Shown here piece by piece: positions 36,383 to 43,661 of a stretch of 64,000 nt of DNA (positions are counted from its first letter, which is position 1; every line of letters begins with the position of its first letter). The notes beneath the pieces were generated by a model. The model was not told where the DNA came from. It searched no databases and saw only the letters and a list, made by a program, of their open reading frames with translations. This DNA comes from Chitinophaga terrae (ex Kim and Jung 2007) (GTDB taxonomy: Bacteria > Bacteroidota > Bacteroidia > Chitinophagales > Chitinophagaceae). Location of the stretch: contig NZ_FNRL01000016.1 in assembly GCF_900107795.1 (NCBI RefSeq), forward strand, positions 80,193 through 144,192, read 5' to 3'. The translations under genes and the position numbers were made by a program.

Positions 36383-38227
36383 CTATTTTTTCCTTTGTTG
36401 CTGCATTTCCTGCTGGCGTTTTTGCACCTCTTCGAGGCGCTCCTGCCATTTGGATTTGGTCTTAGGTTTTTTCTTATTCTCCTGGATCTGTGCATGAATT
36501 TTATCATGGTTGATGATAAATTTCTGAATCACAAATTGCAACAGGATACTGATAACGTTAGATAAGAAATAGTAGAAGGTCAATGCGGCAGCCAGACGGT
36601 TGAAGATACCCAACAGCATGATAGGCATGATGTAAGGCATATACTTCATTACCGGGTTGCTTTGATCTGCCATACCACGGTTGTAGAAGGCGAGGATCAA
36701 GCTGGTGATGGTCATAAGGATGGTGAACAAGCTGACATGATCGCCATAGAATGGGATATTGAACGGCAGGTTCACGATCGAATCGTATGTAGACAGGTCT
36801 TTTGCCCAGAGGAAGCTTTCCTGGCGCAGTTCGATGGAAGACGGGAAGAAGCTGTACATCGCTACCAGGATAGGCAACTGTAGTAAAGCTGGCAAACATC
36901 CGCCTAACGGGTTTACGCCTGCGCTTTTGAAGAGTTTCATCTGTTCAACGCCAAAAGCTTGTTGGTCGTCGCCATATTTTGCTTTCAGTTCATCGATCTC
37001 AGGTTTCAGCACTTTCATCTTAGCTTGTGAAACATAGCTCTGGTAAGTGAAAGGAGCGATGAGCAAACGGATGAAGATGGTCAGCAGGATGATGATGATA
37101 CCATAGTTGCTGATAAAGCCGCTGAGGAAGTTGAATACAGGGATGATAATGAAGATGTTCACATACTTCACGAAAGCGAAGATACCTGTACCCAGGGGAA
37201 TGATCTTTTGCAGACCTATATCAAATGATTTCAGTGTTTTGTAATGGTTAGGACCGTAGTAGATCTCCATCGGGAAGCTGAAGTCGTTAGCGCGGTTGTA
37301 AGGCAGCTGGAGGGTAGACAGCGCCTGGCCTACGATCTGCGGGCTTTCAGGAACCTTTGTATTGATATCAGCGTTGTTGAACAGGTCTTTCTTCGCGATG
37401 ATGGTAGTATTGAAGAACTGTTGTTTAACGCTGAGCCATTTTACTTTTTTGTCCAGTTTTTCGTGGCTGGTACGGCTTAAAGTAAAGTAGTCGTGTTTCT
37501 CATTTTCCAACATGTAGTGCGCCTGGTTGTTCTGGCGTTCGTTCTGCATGTCGTGTTCCTGTTTATCGTCCTGTGTATTCCACTGCAGGTTCAGGTAGTT
37601 CTGGTTGCCTGGCAGCAGTTTTTGCAGTCCAACAGCGTGAATGGTATAGTCAACCAGGTAGCTGCCGGGTTTCAGCGCATACTGGAATTCAAGATACGTA
37701 TTAGGATCGGTGGTATTAAGACGGTAAGCGATGGTTTTAACGCCGCCCGGGCCTTCCTGAGGTTTGCCTGCTGTGAAATACAGGTCGGCGCTGTTGAGCA
37801 TTTTATTCAGGTTAGCGGGAACTTCAACTGAAAGGCGGTTGAAAGAGCTTTGTTGCAACATTAAAGGAGCGCCATCGTAAGTTTTATAGTCTTTCAGTTG
37901 TACGCTGGCAGGCTGGCCACCTTTATTGGTGAAAACGATTTTCACCACATCATTCTCTAAAGTGGTTTTTTCTTCAGTACCGGCAGCAGCGGCTGCAAAT
38001 AATCCAAATTCGCCGTTTAATAATGCCTGGTGTGCCGAGTCGAGCGGCCCTGCATTCAGCGCACCTGTAGTATCAGCAACCGGAGTTTTAGGCTTGTTAA
38101 GCGCTAAAATGGAATCTTGTCTGGCTTTTTCTTTCAAATAAGCGGATTGCTGTTTCTGATTGTAGAAAATGTACCCTACCATCAAAACACCTAACAGTAA
38201 AAACCCAATGACCGAATTTCTATCCAT
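36383..38227 (-). CDS. yidC: Membrane protein insertase YidC
   Basis: A 614-residue inner-membrane insertase/foldase (Oxa1 family). N-terminal anchor (MDRNSVIGFLLLGVLMVGYIFY), a large periplasmic domain to about residue 350, and the conserved C-terminal membrane core: NYGIIIILLTIFIRLLIAPFTYQSYVSQAKMKVLKPEI (shown in part), GVNPLGGCLPALLQLPILVAMYSFFPSSI, and a final helix FYYFLSNVISILLQFVIQKF. A basic tail ends in QRKK. The ATG at 38227 starts MDRNSV; the TTG 9 bp further upstream is less likely. Confidence 0.96.
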   Translation of the reverse strand: MDRNSVIGFLLLGVLMVGYIFYNQKQQSAYLKEKARQDSILALNKPKTPVADTTGALNAGPLDSAHQALLNGEFGLFAAAAAGTEEKTTLENDVVKIVFTNKGGQPASVQLKDYKTYDGAPLMLQQSSFNRLSVEVPANLNKMLNSADLYFTAGKPQEGPGGVKTIAYRLNTTDPNTYLEFQYALKPGSYLVDYTIHAVGLQKLLPGNQNYLNLQWNTQDDKQEHDMQNERQNNQAHYMLENEKHDYFTLSRTSHEKLDKKVKWLSVKQQFFNTTIIAKKDLFNNADINTKVPESPQIVGQALSTLQLPYNRANDFSFPMEIYYGPNHYKTLKSFDIGLQKIIPLGTGIFAFVKYVNIFIIIPVFNFLSGFISNYGIIIILLTIFIRLLIAPFTYQSYVSQAKMKVLKPEIDELKAKYGDDQQAFGVEQMKLFKSAGVNPLGGCLPALLQLPILVAMYSFFPSSIELRQESFLWAKDLSTYDSIVNLPFNIPFYGDHVSLFTILMTITSLILAFYNRGMADQSNPVMKYMPYIMPIMLLGIFNRLAAALTFYYFLSNVISILLQFVIQKFIINHDKIHAQIQENKKKPKTKSKWQERLEEVQKRQQEMQQQRKK

Positions 38228-38418
38228 GAAATGCAATTAAAATTTAGGCAGCAAAGGTAAGCATGATTTTACGAAATGACCATGCTTTTTAGGTGAAACC
38301 CCTGTTAAATGCGGTTAAAATAATAATATAAAGTACAGAATATGTATCTTACTGATTATCAATTTAAAAATCACATCATTTAATTAAAGGGTTATATACC
38401 TTTCTTTCCTGATATTAA

Positions 38419-38455
38419 AAAAGATCAGCAAGAAGTCTTTTCTCACTGATCTTTT
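38419..38455 (-). terminator. Terminator-like hairpin after pyrG
   Basis: A 10-bp stem (38419-38428 with 38446-38455) flanks a long loop; the minus strand continues with a run of T. It lies 17 bp past the pyrG stop. Confidence 0.65.
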
Positions 38456-38471
38456 ATATGATGTGAATAAA

Positions 38472-40115
38472 TTAAGCGATTTGTTCTTCCAGTTTGGTTT
38501 TGCCATTCTTGCTCTCTGCGTATTGCTTGGCGGCTTTTACGAAAGAGACGAAAACAGGGGCCGGGCTTTCTACTGTACTTTTCAGTTCCGGGTGGAACTG
38601 AACGCCTACGTAGAATGGATGGTCGGGCAATTCGATGATTTCAACCAGGCCGCTTTCCGGGTTTTTACCGGAGAGTTTCAGGCCGGCTTCTTCAAACTGT
38701 TGAATGAAGTCGTTATTGAACTCGTAACGGTGACGGTGTCTTTCGCTGATGGAAGTAGCGCCGTAGATCTCGGCAGCTTTAGAACCTGGCGTCAGTTCGC
38801 AGGCATAGGCGCCTAATCTCATGGTTCCGCCTTTAGCGGTCACTTTCTTCTGTTCTTCCATGAGGTTGATCACCGGGTGGGCGGTGTCAGGGTTCATTTC
38901 AGAAGAGTGCGCATCTTTCCAGCCGAGAACGTTGCGGGCGTATTCTACAACCGACATTTGCATTCCCAGGCAGATGCCGAAGAAAGGCAGTTTATTTTCG
39001 CGGGCGTACTGGATGGCAACGATCTTGCCTTCGATTCCCCTGCTTCCGAAGCCCGGGGCAACCAGGAGGCCGTCGAGGTTCTTCAGTTTTTCCGCTACGT
39101 TTTCCTGCGTAATATGTTCAGAGTGAATATTTTGTACTACTACTTTACATTCATTCTGTGCACCGGCATGAATAAATGATTCCAGGATGGATTTATAAGC
39201 ATCCTGCAATTCAACATATTTACCGATAAGGCCGATGGTCACTTTAGATTTAGGATATTTCAGTTTATCCAGGAATTCGCGCCATTTTACCAGTTCCGGT
39301 TCTTTTTCGATAGGCAGGCCTAATCTTTTCAGTACGGAGATATCCAGTTTTTCGCGCATCATTTCCAGCGGTACTTCGTAGATGGTAGGTACGTCGTTGG
39401 CTTCTATCACGGCATCTACCTGCACATTACAGAAGAGGGCGATCTTCTTTTTCAGATCGCGGTACAGCGGTTCTTCAGTTCTGCAGACGATAATATCAGG
39501 ATGTACGCCATATTCGCTTAACAGGCGTACAGAGTGTTGAGTAGGCTTGGTTTTAAGTTCTTTAGCAGCTCTCAGGTAAGGGATCAGGGTCAGGTGCACT
39601 ACCAGGCAATCTTCTTCTCCCAGTTCCCACTGCAACTGGCGAACTGCCTCAATGTAAGGAAGAGATTCGATGTCGCCTACTGTTCCGCCTAATTCGGTGA
39701 TCACGATATCATATTTGCCATCTTTTCCTAACAGGAGGATGCGGCGTTTGATCTCATCGGTAATGTGAGGGATCACCTGCACGGTTTTACCCAGGTAAGC
39801 GCCTTCTCTTTCTTTGTTGATCACTGTTTGATAAATACGGCCGGTAGTAACGTTGTTAGCCTGCGAAGTAGGCGTGTTCAGGAAACGTTCGTAGTGGCCC
39901 AAGTCCAGGTCGGTTTCTGCGCCATCTTCAGTTACGTAACATTCGCCATGTTCGTAAGGGTTTAATGTTCCCGGATCCACATTGATATATGGATCAAATT
40001 TCTGAATAGTCACTCTAAAGCCACGGGCCTGCAATAATTTTGCAAGTGAAGCAGCTATAATTCCTTTACCCAAAGAGGAAGTAACACCTCCCGTAACGAA
40101 GATATATTTTGCCAT
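38472..40115 (-). CDS. pyrG: CTP synthase
   Basis: A 547-residue enzyme making CTP from UTP, ATP and glutamine. Synthetase domain: IFVTGGVTSSLGKGI, KFDPYINVDPGTLNPYEHGE, ELGGTVGDIESLPY. Glutaminase domain: APGFGSRGIEGK, PFFGICLGMQMSV (nucleophile Cys), and VQFHPELKSTVESP (catalytic His/Glu). Full normal length. The last residues (QYAESKNGKTKLEEQIA) extend a little past the glutaminase fold. Preceded by a good Bacteroidota-type promoter. Confidence 0.97.
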   Translation of the reverse strand: MAKYIFVTGGVTSSLGKGIIAASLAKLLQARGFRVTIQKFDPYINVDPGTLNPYEHGECYVTEDGAETDLDLGHYERFLNTPTSQANNVTTGRIYQTVINKEREGAYLGKTVQVIPHITDEIKRRILLLGKDGKYDIVITELGGTVGDIESLPYIEAVRQLQWELGEEDCLVVHLTLIPYLRAAKELKTKPTQHSVRLLSEYGVHPDIIVCRTEEPLYRDLKKKIALFCNVQVDAVIEANDVPTIYEVPLEMMREKLDISVLKRLGLPIEKEPELVKWREFLDKLKYPKSKVTIGLIGKYVELQDAYKSILESFIHAGAQNECKVVVQNIHSEHITQENVAEKLKNLDGLLVAPGFGSRGIEGKIVAIQYARENKLPFFGICLGMQMSVVEYARNVLGWKDAHSSEMNPDTAHPVINLMEEQKKVTAKGGTMRLGAYACELTPGSKAAEIYGATSISERHRHRYEFNNDFIQQFEEAGLKLSGKNPESGLVEIIELPDHPFYVGVQFHPELKSTVESPAPVFVSFVKAAKQYAESKNGKTKLEEQIA

Positions 40116-40215
40116 AAAAACTATAATTCAGCTAAAAGTACTTGACCTATAAACGGGGAAGTGCCGGACTGCGTTTGGTGTAACCGATCAAGTAAAACTA
40201 CTTCCGAAGGTCATG

Positions 40216-40246
40216 CAAAGTTACACAAATTTGCGTCGCTCCCAAG
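40216..40246 (-). promoter_or_regulatory. Promoter for pyrG (CTTG-N19-TAACTTTG)
   Basis: On the minus strand TAACTTTG (40223-40216) matches the -7 consensus TAnnTTTG exactly, and CTTG (40246-40243) stands 19 bp upstream, one base off TTTG. The predicted mRNA has a leader of about 90 nt. Confidence 0.6.
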
Positions 40247-40421
40247 TTTTTTAAGCCACAGCTTTATTTGTTTGTTAATTTTTGGGCAAATATCTTTCGC
40301 TCTGATCATTGATCTAATGGGCGTTTTGAAGAATTTTCAAGCAGTGGAAATTATTTGTTAAAAACCTTTATTGCTGCCGGGGGTTAAACATATAATAACC
40401 GGCGCTTAAATATATTAGATG

Positions 40422-40429
40422 TAAATTTG
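40422..40429 (+). promoter_or_regulatory. Candidate -7 element (TAAATTTG) for the acyl-CoA thioesterase gene
   Basis: TAAATTTG matches TAnnTTTG and lies 23 bp before the ATG at 40453. No -33 box is seen. With the pyrG promoter it divides the 337-bp divergent region; nothing else was recognised there. Confidence 0.45.
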
Positions 40430-40452
40430 CGTCCGAAATACAATAAAAAGAA

Positions 40453-40971
40453 ATGACTTTAACGCCGAAAAGAGCCCAGGATTCCCTGGTTCAAATGACT
40501 GAACTGGTATTACCGAACGATACGAATACATTTGGTAACCTGATGGGAGGTCGTTTGATGTATTGGATGGACATCGCGGCAGCGCTGGCCTCTATGAAAC
40601 ACTGCAGTGCGCCTGTTGTTACCGCGTCTGTTGACAATATATCTTTCGAAAATCCCATTAAACTGGGCAACGTAGTGCATATAGAATCCAAAGTCAGCAG
40701 GGCTTTCACTACTTCCATGGAGGTACACATCCGGGTTTGGGGAGAAGATCCTGTGCAGCAATACCGTTACAAATCCAATGAAGCTTTCATGACATTTGTG
40801 GCGCTTGATCCTAATGGCAATTCCCGTCCTGTACCGAAGATCATCCCTGACACAGAAGAAGAAAAAAAATTATATGAGAGCGCGATGAGCCGCCGCCAAA
40901 TGCGGCTGATCCTTTCCGGCAAAATGAAACCCGAAGACGCTGATGCGCTGAAAGCCTTCTTTTCTATATAG
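40453..40971 (+). CDS. Acyl-CoA thioesterase, YciA/BFIT hotdog family
   Basis: A 172-residue cytoplasmic hotdog protein. The signature is PNDTNTFGNLMGGRLMYWMD, with the Asn/Asp-containing catalytic helix, followed by VVTASVDNISFENPIKLGN and MEVHIRVWGEDP strands. It hydrolyses acyl-CoA to CoA and free acid; the chain length preference is unknown. A charged C-terminal helix (RRQMRLILSGKMKPEDADAL) is an extension beyond the fold. The palindromic element begins 11 bp after its stop. Confidence 0.9.
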   Translation: MTLTPKRAQDSLVQMTELVLPNDTNTFGNLMGGRLMYWMDIAAALASMKHCSAPVVTASVDNISFENPIKLGNVVHIESKVSRAFTTSMEVHIRVWGEDPVQQYRYKSNEAFMTFVALDPNGNSRPVPKIIPDTEEEKKLYESAMSRRQMRLILSGKMKPEDADALKAFFSI

Positions 40972-40982
40972 CTCCCGGCAGA

Positions 40983-41178
40983 GGTTTCACGCAAAGGAGC
41001 AAAGGAGCAAAGAAGCATAAGAAGTTTTAATCGAAGCGAATTTTAAGAAAGCAAAGGAGTTGATGATTGTGTTAGATAACATTATTCTTCAGCTCCTTTG
41101 CTTTCTTATTTCCTTAAAATAATTATCTTATGCTTCTTTGCTCCTTTGCTCCTCTGCGTGAAACCTTTGCGTGAAACC
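40983..41178. repeat. 196-bp palindromic intergenic element, copy 2
   Basis: Outer arms 40983-41022 and 41126-41165 are 40-nt inverted repeats with one mismatch; a further CCTTTGCGTGAAACC unit extends to 41178. Inner arms around 41044-41068 and 41084-41108 match imperfectly. Wording and order are the same as in the element at 7965-8170: terminal TTTCACGCAAAG units, GCAAAGAAGCATAAG, then TAAGAAAGCAAAGGAGTTGA. The right arm is also the 3' end of the HD-domain gene. Confidence 0.9.
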
Positions 41179-41823
41179 ACCCCATTCTTTGTAGAACTGT
41201 TCCAGGAAGCCTTCCATATAGGCGTGGCGTTCGGCGGCCAGTTGCCGGCCCGTTGCGGTATTCATCCTGTCTTTCAGTCGCAATAGTTTTTCGTAAAAAT
41301 GGTTGATGGTAGGCGCTGTACTCTTTTTATATTCTTCTTTTGTTAAAGATAAATTCGGCGCAATGCCCGGGTCGTAGATTGCCCGGTTTTTGAAACCTCC
41401 GTAATTGAACGCCCTGGCAATACCAATAGCGCCGATGGCATCCAGCCTGTCGGCATCCTGTACTATTGCCAGTTCGGGAGAGGTATAGGCGGCTTTTTTG
41501 TTTCCTCCTTTAAAGGAAATATAGCGGATGATGTTCACCACGGCTTCAATTACGCGGGGCGGTACCTGTAAAGACTCCAGGAACGCTGTTGCCCTGGCCG
41601 GACCTACCTCTTCGTCGCCGTCGTGGAACTTGGAGTCGGCGATATCGTGCAATAAGGCGCCCAGCTCCACTACCAACAGGTCTGCCTCCTCGGAGGCGGC
41701 AATGAGTTTTGCATTATTCCAGACCCGGTTTATATGCCACCAGTCGTGGCCGCCTTCGGCCGATCTTAATTCTTCTTTTACATATGCAACAGTTGCTGCT
41801 ATAATTTCATCATGATTCATCAT
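41128..41823 (-). CDS. HD-domain hydrolase with repeat-derived C-terminus
   Basis: A 231-residue predicted phosphohydrolase. The HD motifs are GGHDWWHINRVWNNA (first His), LGALLHDIADSKFHDGDEE (HD pair) and IVQDADRLDAIGAIGIARAF (final Asp), as in YedJ-type HD proteins. The fold ends near FLEQFYKEWGG. The last 16 residues, GFTQRFHAEEQRSKEA, are encoded wholly by the right arm of the palindromic element, which also supplies the stop codon. Substrate unknown. Two in-frame ATGs (41823, 41820) are equally good starts. Confidence 0.88.
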   Translation of the reverse strand: MMNHDEIIAATVAYVKEELRSAEGGHDWWHINRVWNNAKLIAASEEADLLVVELGALLHDIADSKFHDGDEEVGPARATAFLESLQVPPRVIEAVVNIIRYISFKGGNKKAAYTSPELAIVQDADRLDAIGAIGIARAFNYGGFKNRAIYDPGIAPNLSLTKEEYKKSTAPTINHFYEKLLRLKDRMNTATGRQLAAERHAYMEGFLEQFYKEWGGFTQRFHAEEQRSKEA

Positions 41824-41907
41824 AGTTTCGCAATGATACTTTTTTTTAAGAAGGCTGCTGCCAACATTCGATTAATTTAGGTGTTTTCCTTATAAAAAAC
41901 TTCTATT

Positions 41908-42249
41908 ATGCTGCAGGTGAAAAGGATTTATGAGCCTTATGACGAAAAAGACGGGTTCCGTATCCTGGTAGACAGGCTATGGCCAAGAGGGATATCAAAA
42001 GAAAAAGCGCATATCGACGAATGGGAAAAGGAAATAGCTCCCAGCAACGAATTACGGGAATGGTTCAACCATGACCCCGCGAAGTTCGCCGAGTTCAAAA
42101 CAAGGTATAAACATGAATTACAGGGGAAAAAAGATTTGTTGGACGCCATCCGGCGTAAAGCCCAACATCAACGGGTAACGCTATTATATGGGGCTAAAGA
42201 CAGGGAACATAACCAGGCCCAGGTACTGCTGGAGATCCTTAAAAAGTGA
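41908..42249 (+). CDS. DUF488 family protein
   Basis: A 113-residue cytoplasmic protein with the DUF488 hallmarks: VKRIYEPYDEKDGFRILVDRLWPRGI, EWEKEIAPSNELREWFNHDP and the C-terminal VTLLYGAKDREHNQAQVLLEIL (the first string given in two parts here: VKRIYEPYDEKDGF and RILVDRLWPRGI). Function unknown. Convergent with the siroheme gene, 13 bp apart; no operon partner. Confidence 0.85.
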   Translation: MLQVKRIYEPYDEKDGFRILVDRLWPRGISKEKAHIDEWEKEIAPSNELREWFNHDPAKFAEFKTRYKHELQGKKDLLDAIRRKAQHQRVTLLYGAKDREHNQAQVLLEILKK

Positions 42250-42262
42250 CCTCCTGGCGGGA

Positions 42263-42856
42263 TCAGGATTTATCTTTATCCGTTTGTACCAATACGTCGG
42301 TGATATTATTCAGTTGTTTCACCTTACTGGCGAAATCGCCCGCCAGGCGGTCGCGGATCGCCGAAAGCTTATGCAGGATCTCGTCGATGCTATCCGGGAT
42401 GGCCTCCTGCAATACCTGTTTCAGTCGTTTGGCAATGGTAGGCGACTTGCCGTTGGTAGAGATGGCGATCTTCAGGTTTCCTTTACGGACAATAGATCCC
42501 AGGTAGAAATCGCAAAGATCAGGGGTATCGGCCACGTTGATCAATACACGGCTTCCTTTTGCTTTTTCCCAAACGTAATAATTGAATTCCTTAATGTTAG
42601 TGGCGGCAATCACCAGGTCTTTCCCCAGCAGGTCGCCGCAGGAAAATGATTTTTGAACCAGGGTAATATTCGGATACTGATGGGTTAAGGCTTCCAGTTC
42701 AGGCAAAAAATCCAATGCCACTACTGTAATGGTTGCCTGGGGGCAATTTTCCAGCATGGCATTGGTTTTTTCCAATCCGATATTCCCTCCACCAACTACT
42801 AAAACATGAAGTCTTTGCAGTTTGAAAAAGACGGGGAATAAATGATTTTCTTCCAT
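42263..42856 (-). CDS. Precorrin-2 dehydrogenase/sirohydrochlorin ferrochelatase-like (SirC/Met8 type)
   Basis: A 197-residue protein beginning FPVFFKLQRLHVLVVGGGNIGLEKTN, with the NAD-binding GGGNIGL loop, then IAATNIKEFNYYVW, VLINVADTPDLCDFYLGSIV and RKGNLKIAISTNGKSPTIAKRLKQ (strings above abbreviated). It oxidises precorrin-2 to sirohydrochlorin and may insert iron. The ATG at 42856 starts MEENHLFPVFF. It lies 1 bp after the cobA stop, so the pair completes siroheme synthesis for the reductase upstream. Confidence 0.9.
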   Translation of the reverse strand: MEENHLFPVFFKLQRLHVLVVGGGNIGLEKTNAMLENCPQATITVVALDFLPELEALTHQYPNITLVQKSFSCGDLLGKDLVIAATNIKEFNYYVWEKAKGSRVLINVADTPDLCDFYLGSIVRKGNLKIAISTNGKSPTIAKRLKQVLQEAIPDSIDEILHKLSAIRDRLAGDFASKVKQLNNITDVLVQTDKDKS

Positions 42857-42857
42857 T

Positions 42858-43634
42858 TTATACAGCAATTTTTAGTTCATCGGCTACCTTCTGTTGTAAT
42901 GACTGAAATGCTTCATGAAATCGTACTACCTCCCCTATTACCAGGATAGCCGGGTTATGCAGGTTCTTGTCTGCTGCTATCTGCGGTAATGCGGCTACAT
43001 CGCCCAACCCGATCTTCTGGGTAGGTAAAGTGCCATTCTGGATAATAGCTGCCGGCGTTTCTCCTTTGCCTGCGGCACGGTATATTTCCGCTATTTCGTG
43101 CAGTTTGCTCATTCCCATGAGAATTACAACGGTGGTATTAGCATTGATGGCATGTTGCAGATCGCGGGATAAGTTGCCATTTTGCGTATTCCCTGTAATT
43201 ACCCAGAAACCTTCACTGACGTTACGCGCCGTTACCGGGATCTTGTTGATCCCCGGAACAGAGATCGCGCTTGAAACGCCAGGTATCACTTCGGCGGTGA
43301 TACCAAACTGCTGTGCAAATGCGATTTCTTCCTGGCCGCGGCCAAACACGAAAGAATCACCTCCTTTCAGTCTTACAACACTACCATAAGTTAATGCATA
43401 TTTTACAATCATGCGGTTTATTTCGTCCTGCGAATAAACATGCATGCCTGCCCGCTTACCCACAAACCTCCGTAAGCAGTTAGCCGGCGCGTGATCCAGC
43501 AGTTCGTTGCTGGACAGTGCGTCGTATAAAATAACCCTTGCATTCTGGATAGCTTTCAATCCTTTCACGGTAATCAGCTCAGGATCTCCAGGTCCAGCAC
43601 CTATCAATGTGAGTTTCGGTTGTATATTTTGCAT
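42858..43634 (-). CDS. cobA: Uroporphyrinogen-III C-methyltransferase
   Basis: A 258-residue SAM-dependent enzyme that makes precorrin-2. Motifs: LIGAGPGDPELITVKGLKA, VILYDALSSNELL, VVRLKGGDSFVFGRGQEE, EVIPGVSSAISVPG and VVILMGMSKLHEIA. Length is that of single-function SUMT proteins. It lies 27 bp downstream of the sulfite/nitrite reductase, which needs siroheme, and is followed by the SirC-type gene. All three depend on the same attenuator-controlled promoter if the operon reading is right. Confidence 0.95.
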   Translation of the reverse strand: MQNIQPKLTLIGAGPGDPELITVKGLKAIQNARVILYDALSSNELLDHAPANCLRRFVGKRAGMHVYSQDEINRMIVKYALTYGSVVRLKGGDSFVFGRGQEEIAFAQQFGITAEVIPGVSSAISVPGINKIPVTARNVSEGFWVITGNTQNGNLSRDLQHAINANTTVVILMGMSKLHEIAEIYRAAGKGETPAAIIQNGTLPTQKIGLGDVAALPQIAADKNLHNPAILVIGEVVRFHEAFQSLQQKVADELKIAV

Positions 43635-43661
43635 GGTAGTAGTATTTAGGTAATGAACTAA

